This document shows, piece after piece, positions 26,470-35,873 of a DNA stretch of 64,000 nucleotides (position 1 is its first letter; the number at the start of each line of letters is the position of its first letter). A program made the position numbers and the translations under genes. The stretch lies in assembly GCF_900105885.1 (NCBI RefSeq), contig NZ_LT629780.1, forward strand, positions 1,426,001 through 1,490,000. The letters are read 5' to 3'. Source of the stretch: Pseudomonas guangdongensis. Its GTDB lineage: Bacteria; Pseudomonadota; Gammaproteobacteria; Pseudomonadales; Pseudomonadaceae. The notes under the pieces are model-generated. The model was not told the DNA's origin. It ran no database searches and worked only from the letters and a program-made list of their open reading frames with translations.

Positions 26470-28371
26470 ATGGCAAAAGGCAAGAACGCAGACGAGTGGA
26501 GCGTGGCCGACAGCCGCCGCGTCTACGGCATCCGCCACTGGGGCGCCGGCTACTACGCGATCAACGAGGCCGGCAACGTCGAGGTGCGCCCCCACGGCCC
26601 CCACGGCGCGCCCATCGACCTGAACCTGCTGGTCGCCCAGCTGCGCGACTCCGGCCTGTCGCTGCCGCTGCTGGTGCGCTTCCCCGGCATCCTCCAGGAC
26701 CGTGTGCGCCAGCTCACCGGCGCCTTCGACGCCAGCATCCTGCGCCTCGACTACCAGAACGGCTACACCGCGCTGTACCCGATCAAGGTCAACCAGCAGG
26801 AGGCGGTGGTGGAGAACATCATCGCCACCGACAACGTCGCCATCGGCCTGGAGGCCGGCTCCAAGCCCGAGCTGATGGCGGTGCTGGCGCTGGCGCCCAA
26901 GGGCGGCACCATCGTCTGCAACGGCTACAAGGACCGCGAATTCATCCGCCTGGCGCTGATCGGCCAGAAGCTCGGTCACCGGGTGTTCATCGTCGTCGAG
27001 AAGGAATCCGAGGTGCCGCTGCTGATCGAGGAAGCCGCCGCCCTCGACGTGCAGCCGTGGATCGGCCTGCGCGTGCGGCTGTCCTCGCTGGCCTCCAGCA
27101 AGTGGGCCGACACCGGCGGCGAGAAGTCCAAGTTCGGCCTCTCGGCGGCGCAGATCCTCGCGGTGCTCGAACGCCTGCGCGGCGCCGGGCTGGAGCAGAG
27201 CGTGCGCCTGCTGCACTTCCACATGGGCTCGCAGATTTCCAACATCGCCGACTACCGCAAGGGGTTCCGCGAGGCGGTGCGCTACTACGGCGAGCTGCGC
27301 GCCCTCGGCCTGCCGGTCGATCACGTCGACGTCGGCGGCGGCCTGGGCGTCGACTACGACGGTACCCATTCGCGCAACGCCAGTTCGATCAACTACGGCA
27401 TGGAGGACTACGCCGCCACCGTGGTCGGCATGCTCAAGGAGTTCTGCGACCGCCAGGCGCTGCCGCACCCGCACATCTTCTCCGAGAGCGGCCGCGCGCT
27501 GACCGCCCACCACGCGGTGCTGGTGGTGCAGGTCACCGACGTCGAGCGGCCCAACGACGCGCTGCCGCAGCTGCCGGCCGACGTCGAGCTGCCGGAGAGC
27601 CTGCAGGCGCTGTTCGAGCTGCTCGGCCCCAACGACCCGGAGATGGTCGCCGAGACCTACTGGCGCGCCACCCACTTCGTCGGCGAGGTGGCCGCGCAGT
27701 ACTCGGCGGGCAAGCTGTCGCTGGTGCAGAAGGCGCTGGCCGAGCAGGCCTACGCGGCGATCTGCCGGCGCCTGCACGAGCAGCTCAAGGCCCGCCAGCG
27801 CTCCCATCGCCAGGTGCTCGACGAACTCAACGACAAGCTGGCCGACAAGTACATCTGCAACTTCTCGGTGTTCCAGAGCCTGCCCGACACCTGGGCCATC
27901 GAGCAGATCCTGCCGATCCTGCCGATCCACCGCCTGCACGAGCAGCCCGGCCGCCGCGCGGTGCTGCAGGACCTGACCTGCGACTCCGACGGCAAGATCC
28001 GCCAGTACGTCGACGAGCAGAGCATCGAGACCAGCCTGCCGGTGCACGAACTGCGCGACGGCGAGGACTACCTGCTCGGGGTGTTCCTGGTCGGCGCCTA
28101 CCAGGAAATCCTCGGCGACATGCACAACCTGTTCGGCGACACCGACTCGGTGAACGTCTACCAGCGCGGCGACGGCAGCGTGTTCCACGCCGGCATCGAA
28201 ACCCACGATACCATCGAGGACCTGCTGCGCTACGTGCACCTGGAGCCCAGCGAGCTGATGTCGCTGTACCGCGACAAGGTCGCCGGCGCGCACCTCACCG
28301 CCCGCGAACGCACCCGCTACCTGGACATCCTGCGCCTCGGCCTGACCCGCTCGTCCTACCTGGCGACCTGA
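26470..28371 (+). CDS. speA: Biosynthetic arginine decarboxylase, 633 aa
   Basis: PLP enzyme (fold III) that converts arginine to agmatine for putrescine synthesis. The PLP lysine is Lys106 in LYPIKVNQQ. Other family marks are [16 protein letters not shown], the [11 protein letters not shown] motif, [15 protein letters not shown] and the C-terminal active-site cysteine region [11 protein letters not shown]. The length of 633 is typical. AAGGAGAG precedes the ATG with good spacing. It follows yciH after a 123-base gap containing a REP-like element. Confidence 0.97.
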   Translation: MAKGKNADEWSVADSRRVYGIRHWGAGYYAINEAGNVEVRPHGPHGAPIDLNLLVAQLRDSGLSLPLLVRFPGILQDRVRQLTGAFDASILRLDYQNGYTALYPIKVNQQEAVVENIIATDNVAIGLEAGSKPELMAVLALAPKGGTIVCNGYKDREFIRLALIGQKLGHRVFIVVEKESEVPLLIEEAAALDVQPWIGLRVRLSSLASSKWADTGGEKSKFGLSAAQILAVLERLRGAGLEQSVRLLHFHMGSQISNIADYRKGFREAVRYYGELRALGLPVDHVDVGGGLGVDYDGTHSRNASSINYGMEDYAATVVGMLKEFCDRQALPHPHIFSESGRALTAHHAVLVVQVTDVERPNDALPQLPADVELPESLQALFELLGPNDPEMVAETYWRATHFVGEVAAQYSAGKLSLVQKALAEQAYAAICRRLHEQLKARQRSHRQVLDELNDKLADKYICNFSVFQSLPDTWAIEQILPILPIHRLHEQPGRRAVLQDLTCDSDGKIRQYVDEQSIETSLPVHELRDGEDYLLGVFLVGAYQEILGDMHNLFGDTDSVNVYQRGDGSVFHAGIETHDTIEDLLRYVHLEPSELMSLYRDKVAGAHLTARERTRYLDILRLGLTRSSYLAT

Positions 28372-28502
28372 GCGGTCGCCGGGCCGGAGCGCTGCCGTTG
28401 CCCGTGGGCGCGGCGCCCTCGCCGCGACGGCGCGGCATCGGGCCACATCGTGCCCGCGCCGCGTTGTCCACCTGAACCGGACGCCGGAGCGGTGTCTGGG
28501 CT

Positions 28503-28531
28503 GGTAGAGGCTCGCTGCGGAGTCCTCTACC
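28503..28531. terminator. Hairpin in the speA/deacetylase convergent gap
   Basis: GGTAGAGG pairs with CCTCTACC, and next to it CTC pairs with GAG around GCTGCG with one bulged T, giving an 11-bp stem between the convergent speA and deacetylase genes. It is likely to act as a shared terminator. The rest of the 205-base gap shows no gene. Confidence 0.5.
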
Positions 28532-28576
28532 CCACGAGCTGAACGCCGGGCCGGGTGCGCCGCACCCGGCAGGGCG

Positions 28577-29491
28577 TCAGCGCAGGCCGAACTGCGCCCA
28601 GGCCCGCGCCGCGCTGTGGTGGAGGATGCCGTGGCGGCGCGCCAGCGCCGGGCGGTCGCGGTCGTAGCCGCCGCCGATCACGCAGGCCACCGGGATGTCG
28701 CGCTCCAGGCAGTGGCGCAGCACGCAGGCGTCGCGCGCGGCGATGCCCGCGTCGCTGAGCGCCAGGCGGCCGAGCACGTCGGCGGCGTGCACGTCGACTC
28801 CGGCGTCGTAGAGCACCAGGTCCGGCTGGCAGAGCGGCAGCAGGTAGCCCAGCGCGTCCTCCACGACCCTCAGGTAGGCAGCGTCGCCGGTGCCCGGCGG
28901 CAGGGCGATGTCCCAGTCGCTGCGCGCCTTGGCCGGCGGGAAGTTGTGCTCGCAGTGCAGCGACACGGTCAGCGCGTCGCCGCAGTCCTCCAGCAGGGTG
29001 GCGGTGCCGTCGCCCTGATGCACGTCGCAGTCGAAGATCAGCAGGCGCCGCACCCGGCCGCTGGCCAGCAGCTGGCGGGCGACCACCGCCAGGTCGTTGA
29101 ACACGCAGAAGCCCGAAGGCTGCGCGTAGTGGGCATGGTGGGTGCCGCCGGCCAGATGGCAGGCCAGGCCGTGGCGCAGGGCCAGTTCGGCGGTGAGCAG
29201 CGAGCCGCCCTGGGCGCGCAGGGTGCGGCGCAGCAGCCCCTCGCTCCATGGCAGACCGAGCTGGCGCTCCTCCTGACGGCTCAGGGCGCCGTCGAGGAAG
29301 CGGCGCACATAGTCCGGTGCGTGGGTCAGGGCCAGCACCTCGCGCGGGCACTCGGCGGGGCTGTGCCACGCCGCGTCCGCCAGGCTGGCGCGCAGGTGCT
29401 CGTGGAGCAGGCGGTACTTCTCCATCGGGAAGCGATGGCCGTCCGGCAGCGGCGGACTGTAGTCGGGATGGTAGACCAGGGGCAGCGGCAT
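28577..29491 (-). CDS. Histone deacetylase-family zinc amidohydrolase, 304 aa
   Basis: Bacterial HDAC/AcuC-superfamily hydrolase that removes acetyl or similar groups from a lysine or polyamine-like substrate. The catalytic elements are all visible: the histidine pair in GGTHHAHYAQPSGFCVFND, the zinc ligands in DCDVHQGDGT and YDAGVDVHAAD, and the transition-state tyrosine loop IGGGYDRD. Length 304. It converges with speA; polyamine deacetylase activity is an attractive but unproven link. No membrane segment or signal peptide. Confidence 0.88.
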   Translation of the reverse strand: MPLPLVYHPDYSPPLPDGHRFPMEKYRLLHEHLRASLADAAWHSPAECPREVLALTHAPDYVRRFLDGALSRQEERQLGLPWSEGLLRRTLRAQGGSLLTAELALRHGLACHLAGGTHHAHYAQPSGFCVFNDLAVVARQLLASGRVRRLLIFDCDVHQGDGTATLLEDCGDALTVSLHCEHNFPPAKARSDWDIALPPGTGDAAYLRVVEDALGYLLPLCQPDLVLYDAGVDVHAADVLGRLALSDAGIAARDACVLRHCLERDIPVACVIGGGYDRDRPALARRHGILHHSAARAWAQFGLR

Positions 29492-29668
29492 GCGGGGCTC
29501 CGGCGGGCGCGAGGCGAGGGGCCATTATGCGCCTCGCGGCGCCGCGCACAGACGCCGGCAAAGCCATTACCATGTGCGCAGGGCGGCCGGCATCGCGCGG
29601 CGGCCCTGCCCATTCCGTTCGCGCCCGCCGCCGCCCGCCGCGGGCGCTCCCGTGTCGAGGAGATTCCC

Positions 29669-30538
29669 ATGACCCAAGTGCTCGACGAGCTGGTGGCCCT
29701 GCTCAGTCTGGAAACCATCGAGGAAAACCTGTTTCGCGGCGTCAGCCAGGATCTCGGCTTTCGCCAGCTGTTCGGCGGCCAGGTGATCGGCCAGTCGCTG
29801 TCGGCGGCCAGCCAGACGGTCGAGGCGGAGCGCCAGGTCCACTCCATGCACGGCTACTTCCTGCGCCCGGGCGACGCCACCCTGCCGGTGGTCTACCAGG
29901 TCGACCGGGTGCGCGACGGCGGCAGCTTCAGCACCCGGCGGGTGCTGGCGATCCAGAAGGGCCGGCCGATCTTCAGCTGCAGCGCCTCCTTCCAACTGCC
30001 CGAGGAGGGCTTCGAGCACCAGATCGCCATGCCCGAGGTGCCGGGCCCCGAGGGTCTGCTCTCCGAGCAGGAGCTGAGCCGGCAGAACATCTACCTGCTG
30101 CCCGAGGGCGTGCGCGAGCGGATGGACTTCGACATGCCGATCGAGATCCGCCCGGTCAACCCCACCGACGCGCTCAAGCCCGAGCCGTGCGAGCCGTGCA
30201 AGTACCTGTGGTTCCGCGCCGACGGCACGCTGCCGGACAACCCGGCGCTGCACAAGTACCTGGTCGGCTACGCCACCGACTTCGGCCTGCTGACCACCTC
30301 GCTGCTGCCCCACGGCGCGTCCTTCTGGCAGCGCTCGATGCAGATCGCGAGCCTCGACCATTCGCTGTGGTTCCACCGCGACGTGCGCGCCGACGAGTGG
30401 CTGCTGTACGCCATGGACAGCCCATGGGCCGGCAACGGCCGCGGCTTCGCCCGCGGCAGCATATTCAACCGCGCCGGCCAGCTGGTCGCCTCGGTGGCCC
30501 AGGAAGGGCTGATCCGCCATCGCGCGGACTGGGCATGA
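29669..30538 (+). CDS. tesB: Acyl-CoA thioesterase II, 289 aa
   Basis: Double hot-dog fold thioesterase hydrolysing medium- to long-chain acyl-CoA. It has FRGVSQDLGFRQLFGGQVIGQSL, HSMHGYFLRPGD, and the catalytic residues in GYATDFGLLTTSL (Asp, Thr) and SVAQEGLIR (Gln). It begins MTQVLDELVALLSLE after GAGGAG. The stop overlaps the start of the next gene by four bases, so it is cotranslated with a HAD phosphatase. Confidence 0.96.
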   Translation: MTQVLDELVALLSLETIEENLFRGVSQDLGFRQLFGGQVIGQSLSAASQTVEAERQVHSMHGYFLRPGDATLPVVYQVDRVRDGGSFSTRRVLAIQKGRPIFSCSASFQLPEEGFEHQIAMPEVPGPEGLLSEQELSRQNIYLLPEGVRERMDFDMPIEIRPVNPTDALKPEPCEPCKYLWFRADGTLPDNPALHKYLVGYATDFGLLTTSLLPHGASFWQRSMQIASLDHSLWFHRDVRADEWLLYAMDSPWAGNGRGFARGSIFNRAGQLVASVAQEGLIRHRADWA

Positions 30539-31161
30539 GGGTGGTGCGTCTGCCGGCACGGCAGAGCGGCGTCGAGCTGGCCCGGCGGCGTCACTGGGTG
30601 TTCGACATGGACGGCACCCTGACCGTTGCGGTCCACGACTTCGCGGCGATCCGCCGCGCCCTGGAGATTCCCGCCGAGGCCGACATCCTCGCCCACCTGG
30701 CGGCGCTGCCGCAGGACGAGGCGCAGGCCAAGCATGCCTGGCTGCTGGAGCACGAGCGGGCGCTGGCCGAGGCCGCGCAGCCGGCGCCGGGCGCGGTGGC
30801 GCTGGTGCGCGGCCTGTACGCGCGCGGCGCGCGCCTCGGCCTCCTCACCCGCAACGCCCGCGAGCTGGCGCTGTTGACCCTGCAGGCCATCGACCTGCAT
30901 GACTGCTTCGCCGCCGCCGACATCCTCGGCCGCGACGAGGCGCCGCCCAAGCCGCGCCCCGACGGCCTGCTGCAACTGGCCGGACGCTGGGCGGTGCCGC
31001 CGCAGGAGCTGGTGATGGTCGGCGACTTCCTCCACGACCTGAGCTGCGCGCGCGCCGCCGGCGCCTGCGCGGTGCTGGTCAACCGCGCGGACAATCCCTG
31101 GCCGGAACTGACCGACCATCACGCCGCCGACTGCCGGGCGCTGCAGGCGCTGCTCGGCTGA
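30535..31161 (+). CDS. HAD-superfamily hydrolase, 208 aa
   Basis: Small phosphatase-like protein. The four HAD motifs are present in order: FDMDGTLT (nucleophile Asp), LLTRNAREL (Thr), the lysine in APPKPRPDGL, and MVGDFLHDLSCA (acidic metal pair). A short alpha-helical cap lies between motifs I and II, as in subfamily IA. The ATG lies in the tesB stop (ATGA). The substrate is unknown; pairing with a thioesterase does not predict one. Confidence 0.85.
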   Translation: MRVVRLPARQSGVELARRRHWVFDMDGTLTVAVHDFAAIRRALEIPAEADILAHLAALPQDEAQAKHAWLLEHERALAEAAQPAPGAVALVRGLYARGARLGLLTRNARELALLTLQAIDLHDCFAAADILGRDEAPPKPRPDGLLQLAGRWAVPPQELVMVGDFLHDLSCARAAGACAVLVNRADNPWPELTDHHAADCRALQALLG

Positions 31162-31179
31162 ATACGCCGGCGCGCCGCT

Positions 31180-31614
31180 TCAGCGCTGCGGATAGTCGGC
31201 CAGCACCCGCTCGGCGCCGCCGCGTTCGAGGCCGATCACCTGGTAGGCGTCGTGACGCGCGCCCATCTCCATGCCCGGCGAGCCGATCGGCATGCCCGGC
31301 ACCGCGGCGCCGAGCAGCTCCGGGCGCTGGCGCAGGGCGAGGATCTCGCTGGCCGGGACATGGCCCTCGACGAACTGCCCGCCGATCACCCCGGTGTGGC
31401 AGGAAGCCAGACGCGGCGGCACGCCGAGGCGCTGCTTGACGGCGCTCATGTCGCGCTCGATGTGGTCGTTGACGGTGAAGCCGTGGCTTTGCAGATGGTC
31501 GATCCAGGCCGTGCAGCAGCCGCAGTTGGGGTCGCGGTAGACGTCGACGGTCAGCGGTTCGGCGGCCTGGGCGGCGCCGGCGAGGAGCAGCAGGGACAGC
31601 AGCGGGGTGCGCAT
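31180..31614 (-). CDS. DUF411 exported metal-binding protein, 144 aa
   Basis: A Sec signal peptide (RTPLLSLLLLAGAAQAAEP) precedes a thioredoxin-like DUF411 domain. It carries the conserved cysteine cluster YRDPNCGCCTAWIDHL, a further cysteine in RLASCHTGVIGGQFVEGHVPA, and methionine-rich VPGMPIGSPGMEMG. Members of this family are often found with copper or other metal resistance genes; none is adjacent here. It converges with the HAD gene (18-base gap). Confidence 0.85.
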   Translation of the reverse strand: MRTPLLSLLLLAGAAQAAEPLTVDVYRDPNCGCCTAWIDHLQSHGFTVNDHIERDMSAVKQRLGVPPRLASCHTGVIGGQFVEGHVPASEILALRQRPELLGAAVPGMPIGSPGMEMGARHDAYQVIGLERGGAERVLADYPQR

Positions 31615-31703
31615 GGCGAAACGATCTCCGGAGAATGACGGCTGCAGCTTAAGCGCTGCGGCCGGTCATCCCAAGCGGCAATGGTTTCCGTCCGTTGCAC
31701 GTC

Positions 31704-34616
31704 TCAGACGGGGCTTGCGGTCTCGGCGTGGCGCGCCTGCCAGGCGCGCACCCAGGCCTCGAAGGCCTCGGCCGGCAGCGGGCGGCTGAACAGGTAGCCC
31801 TGCGCCTCGTCGCAGCCGAGCAGCTGCAGCTCGCTCTGCTGCTCGCGGGTTTCCACTCCCTCGGCGATCGCCAGCATGTCCAGGCTGTGGGCCAGGCCGA
31901 GGATCGCCTGGACGATCGACTGGTCGTCGCTGTCCTGGCTGAGGTTGCGCACGAAGGACTGGTCGATCTTCAGCTTGTGGGCCTCGAACTGCTTGAGGTA
32001 GCTGAGCGAGGAGTAGCCGGTGCCGAAGTCGTCGATGGCCAGGCGCACGCCCAGCTCGCGCAGGCGGCGCACCACCTCGATCACCTCGGCCGGCTTGTGC
32101 ATCGCCACGCTCTCGGTCAGTTCCAGTTCCAGGCAGGCCGCCGGCAGGCCGGTCTCCTTCAGCACCGTGGCGACCAGGTCGCACAGGCCGGCGTCGTTGA
32201 ACTGCGCCAGCGACAGGTTGACCGCCATGGTGGTGTCGGCCGGCATGCCCTGCTGCAGCCAGGCCTGCATCTGCGCCGCGGCGGTGCGCAGCACCCAGGC
32301 GCCGATCGGCAGGATCAGCCCGCTGCTTTCGGCCACCGGGATGAACTCGGCCGGGCTGATCGCGCCCATCTGCGGGTGATTCCAGCGCAGCAGCGCCTCG
32401 GCGCCGACCAGCCGGCGGCCGTCGATGCTCAGCTGCGGCTGGTAGTGCAGGTGCAGCTCGTCGTTGTGCAGGGCCTGGCGCAGGGCGTTCTCCAGGCTGA
32501 GCATGCGCGCCGACTGCGCCTGCAGCTCGGCGGTGAAGAAGCGGTGGCGATCGCGGCCTTCCTGCTTGGCGCGGTACATGGCCGCGTCGGCGTGCTGGGC
32601 CAGGCGGTCGAAGTCCTGGCCGTCGTCGGGGTAGAGGGCGATGCCGATCGACGCGCTGACGCTCAGCGACAGGTCGTCGATCTGGAACGGGCTGCCGAGC
32701 AGGGCACGCAGGCGCTCGGCCAGGTGCGCGGCGCTGGCCGCGTCGCTGCACGTCAGGCTGAGCATGAACTCGTCGCCGCCCTGGCGCGACAGGGTGTCCT
32801 CGTCGCGCAGCGCGCCCTGCAGGCGCTGGGCGATCTGCACCAGCAGGGCGTCGCCGACGCGATGGCCGAGGGAGTCGTTGATGTTCTTGAAGTGGTCGAT
32901 GTCCATGAACATCAGCGCCACGCCGCTGTGCTGGCGCTCGGCCATGCCCAGCGCCTGCTCGAAGCGCGAGCGGAACAGGGTGCGGTTGGGCAGCCCGGTG
33001 AGGGCGTCGAAGTGCGCCAGGTGCTCGATGCGCTGCTGGTCGAGCTTGCGCTGGGTGATGTCCTCCATGATCGCCAGGTAGTGGGTGGCGCGTCCCTCGT
33101 TGTCGAACACCGGGGAGATCAGCACCGCCTCGTGGTATTCGCTGCCGTCCTTGCGGCGGTTGAGGAACTCGCCGCGCCACGGCTTGCCGGTGCGCAGCTG
33201 GCGCCACATCGCCGCATAGGTGCCCGGCGGGGTCTTGCCCGAGTGCAGCAGGCGCGGGGTCAGCCCGCTGGCTTCGGCCAGGGTGTAGCCGGTGACGGTG
33301 GTGAAGGCCTGGTTGGCGTACTCGATGCGCGCCTGCAGGTCGGTGATGACGATGGTGTGCGGGCTCTGCTCCACCGCCTGCCTGAGCTTGCGCAGGCTTT
33401 CCTGCTCGCGGGTGCGCGCGGTGACGTCGCGCGACAGCACGATGAAGTGCGGCGCGCTCTGGCCCGCCTGACGCAGCGGGGCGACCGACAGCTCGAAGCG
33501 GTGCTCGTTGCCGTCGTCGAGGCGCAGCAGCAGCTGGCGGCCGTTGGAGTGCCCGGTTTCGAGGGTTTCCTGCAGGGCGGCCATGCACACCGCCGCCGCC
33601 TCGGCGGGCAGCGCCTCGTGGACGGTGCGGCCGAGCAGCTGCTCGCCGGGCATGCGCACCTGTTCGTTGCGCGGGGTGTGCACCGCCAGATGGCGGCCGT
33701 GGATGTCCATCTCGAACAGGCGGTCGGGGATCGCATCGAGGATCGCCTGGCTGTGCTGGCGGGCCTGCTCCAGGGCGCGGTAGGGCGCGGCGACGGTTTC
33801 GACGAAGATCGCCCGGTACAGCAGCAGGTAGGCCAGCACCTTGTAGACGTGGCCGCCGAGGTTGTAGCTGTCGGTGGGCATGGTGTAGAGGGCGAACGGC
33901 AGCTCGCCGATGATCATGGTCAGCAGGCTGGCGAGCAGCAGCGGCACGTCGAAGCGCGACGGCTGGCGCAGGCGCGCCAGCAGCAGGGCGAAGGCCAGCA
34001 GGTGCAGGAGGATCACCCCGCCCTCGGCGAGACGCTTGAGCGGCGTCAGGCCCAGGCCGGCGACATAGGTGGTGGGCAGCAGCTCGGGGCGCCAGAGCAC
34101 CAGCCAGTGGATCGGCAGCAGCAGGGCGAGCAGCGCCAGCAGCGGCAGGAAGCGCCGGCGCGACGGCTGGGCGGTGGGCGTCTCGGTCGCGGAGTCCTGC
34201 CAGGGCCGCCAGACCAGCGCGAGCAGGGCGAAGGCGGCCAGGTAGCGGGCCGGCAGCCAGAAGTTGATGCCCTTCTGCACATCGCTGGGGGTGACGAAAT
34301 CGGGCATGCCGGGGAAGGACAGCATGTGCGAGAAGTCCAGCACGGCGACGCCGAGGAAGGCGCAGGAGGCGACCAGGATGTTGCGCTGGCGGTGCAGGGC
34401 GTAGGTGTTCCAGCCGACCGCGAAGATCAGCGTGGCGACCACGATGGCCATGACCTCCAGCAGCATGTGCCAGGTCAGGAAGCCGGCGACCCGCGAGCTG
34501 GCCTCGCCCAGCCTGGCGAGCAGCAGCAGGCCGCCGAGCAGCAGGATCAGCACTCCCAGGCTGAGGCGCAGTGAGCCGCGGTGTTGCGGGTGAATCCAGT
34601 CCAGTTCAATGCGCAC
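31704..34616 (-). CDS. MASE3-PAS-PAS-GGDEF-EAL cyclic-di-GMP enzyme, 970 aa
   Basis: A membrane-bound protein of cyclic-di-GMP signalling. An N-terminal MASE3-type sensor region (about eight helices, residues 15-265, with LDFSHMLSFPGMPDF) is followed by PAS domains from about 295 and 415. The GGDEF domain has an intact active site (RQGGDEF) and the DIDHFKNINDSLGH metal site. The EAL domain has intact AEALLRW, DDFGTGYSS, KIDQSF and the closing QGYLFSRPLP. Both synthase and phosphodiesterase activities are possible, but most such dual proteins have one dominant activity. Monocistronic by spacing. Confidence 0.92.
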   Translation of the reverse strand: MRIELDWIHPQHRGSLRLSLGVLILLLGGLLLLARLGEASSRVAGFLTWHMLLEVMAIVVATLIFAVGWNTYALHRQRNILVASCAFLGVAVLDFSHMLSFPGMPDFVTPSDVQKGINFWLPARYLAAFALLALVWRPWQDSATETPTAQPSRRRFLPLLALLALLLPIHWLVLWRPELLPTTYVAGLGLTPLKRLAEGGVILLHLLAFALLLARLRQPSRFDVPLLLASLLTMIIGELPFALYTMPTDSYNLGGHVYKVLAYLLLYRAIFVETVAAPYRALEQARQHSQAILDAIPDRLFEMDIHGRHLAVHTPRNEQVRMPGEQLLGRTVHEALPAEAAAVCMAALQETLETGHSNGRQLLLRLDDGNEHRFELSVAPLRQAGQSAPHFIVLSRDVTARTREQESLRKLRQAVEQSPHTIVITDLQARIEYANQAFTTVTGYTLAEASGLTPRLLHSGKTPPGTYAAMWRQLRTGKPWRGEFLNRRKDGSEYHEAVLISPVFDNEGRATHYLAIMEDITQRKLDQQRIEHLAHFDALTGLPNRTLFRSRFEQALGMAERQHSGVALMFMDIDHFKNINDSLGHRVGDALLVQIAQRLQGALRDEDTLSRQGGDEFMLSLTCSDAASAAHLAERLRALLGSPFQIDDLSLSVSASIGIALYPDDGQDFDRLAQHADAAMYRAKQEGRDRHRFFTAELQAQSARMLSLENALRQALHNDELHLHYQPQLSIDGRRLVGAEALLRWNHPQMGAISPAEFIPVAESSGLILPIGAWVLRTAAAQMQAWLQQGMPADTTMAVNLSLAQFNDAGLCDLVATVLKETGLPAACLELELTESVAMHKPAEVIEVVRRLRELGVRLAIDDFGTGYSSLSYLKQFEAHKLKIDQSFVRNLSQDSDDQSIVQAILGLAHSLDMLAIAEGVETREQQSELQLLGCDEAQGYLFSRPLPAEAFEAWVRAWQARHAETASPV

Positions 34617-34762
34617 GGTGCGGCATCCTTTCTCTTCCCGGCAGACGGCCCGGCGCGAGCGCCTTCGGGGCGCTCGCGCGGCAACGGCATGGTAATAGCG
34701 CTGATATTGCCGGAAATGTGCCCGGCTGCCCGCCGTGCGTCAATCCGGCCAATGGCGAGTGG

Positions 34763-35848
34763 TCAGCGCCGCTGCAGCAGCACGCCGCTCTCCATGTGGT
34801 GGGTCCAGGGGAACTGGTCGAACAGCGCGCAGCGCACGATCCGGTGGCTGTCGTGGAGCTGGGCGATGTTGGCCGCCAGGGTCTCCGGGTTGCAGGAGAT
34901 GTACAGGATGTTGTCGAAGCGCCGGGTCAGCTCGCAGGTGTCCGGGTCCATGCCGGCGCGCGGCGGGTCGACGAACACGCTGCCGAATTCATAGCTCTTC
35001 AGGTCGATGCCGGCCAGGCGGCGGAACGGGCGCACCTCGTTGAGCGCCTGGGTCAGCTCCTCGGCGGACAGGCGCACCAGCTCGATGTTGCCGATGCCGT
35101 TGTCCTCGATGTTGGCCAGCGCGGCGTTCACCGAGGTCTTGCTGATCTCGGTGGCCAGCACGCGGCGCACCCGGGTGGACAGCGGCAGGGTGAAGTTGCC
35201 GTTGCCGCAGTACAGTTCGAGCAGGTCGTCGTCGCGCTCGCCGAGCGCATCGAAGGCCCAGTTGAGCATCTTCTCGCAGACCACGCCGTTGGGCTGGGTG
35301 AAGGCGCCTTCCGGCTGGCGGTAGCGGAAGGCCCGCCCGGCCACCGTCAGCTCCTCCTCCACGTAGTCGCGGCCGACGACGATGCGCTTGCCGCGCGAGC
35401 GGCCGATCAGGCTGACGCCGAGCTGGGCGGCGAGCTGCTCGGCCTCGGCCTGCCAGGCCGCGTCGATGGGCCGGTGGTAGCACAGGGTGATCAGCGCATC
35501 GCCCTTGAGGGTGGTGAGGAACTCGACCTGGAACAGCTTGTGCGACAGCACCTCGCTCCCCTGCCAGGCGGCCTTGAGCTGCGGCATCAGCGCATTGATG
35601 CGCTGGCTGGCGATGGGGAACTGCTCGATCAGCACCGGGGTGTGCTTGTCGCCCTCGAACATCGCGTAGTGGCGCCCGCCGTCCTCGCGCCACAGGCGGA
35701 ACTCGGCGCGCAGCCGGTAGTGCTCGGCCGGCGAGTCGAACACCGCAGGCTCCGGAGCGGCGAAGGGCGCCAGCAGGTCCTGCAGGCGGGCCTTCTTGGC
35801 GGCGAGCTGGGCGGCGTACGGGGTCGGGTCGAGGGCGGAGTTGGACAT
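34763..35848 (-). CDS. trmA: tRNA (uracil-5-)-methyltransferase, 361 aa
   Basis: Makes ribothymidine-54 in the T-loop of tRNAs. It has the RNA-binding N-terminal part ([26 protein letters not shown]), the SAM site [24 protein letters not shown] and the catalytic cysteine in [15 protein letters not shown]. The length of 361 is close to E. coli TrmA (366). It starts 25 bases after the NCS2 permease gene and is probably cotranscribed with it; the same pair is adjacent in P. aeruginosa (from memory). Confidence 0.97.
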   Translation of the reverse strand: MSNSALDPTPYAAQLAAKKARLQDLLAPFAAPEPAVFDSPAEHYRLRAEFRLWREDGGRHYAMFEGDKHTPVLIEQFPIASQRINALMPQLKAAWQGSEVLSHKLFQVEFLTTLKGDALITLCYHRPIDAAWQAEAEQLAAQLGVSLIGRSRGKRIVVGRDYVEEELTVAGRAFRYRQPEGAFTQPNGVVCEKMLNWAFDALGERDDDLLELYCGNGNFTLPLSTRVRRVLATEISKTSVNAALANIEDNGIGNIELVRLSAEELTQALNEVRPFRRLAGIDLKSYEFGSVFVDPPRAGMDPDTCELTRRFDNILYISCNPETLAANIAQLHDSHRIVRCALFDQFPWTHHMESGVLLQRR

Positions 35849-35873
35849 GGCGGTCTCGTGTCGGAAAGGGGAG

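Noticed and set aside
28505..28553. tRNA-like 5' half on the minus strand (TTCAGCTCGTGGGGTAGAGGA resembles a D-arm)
   Set aside because: No proper anticodon stem-loop, no T-arm at the right distance and no matching acceptor strand. The sequence is better explained by the speA terminator hairpin.
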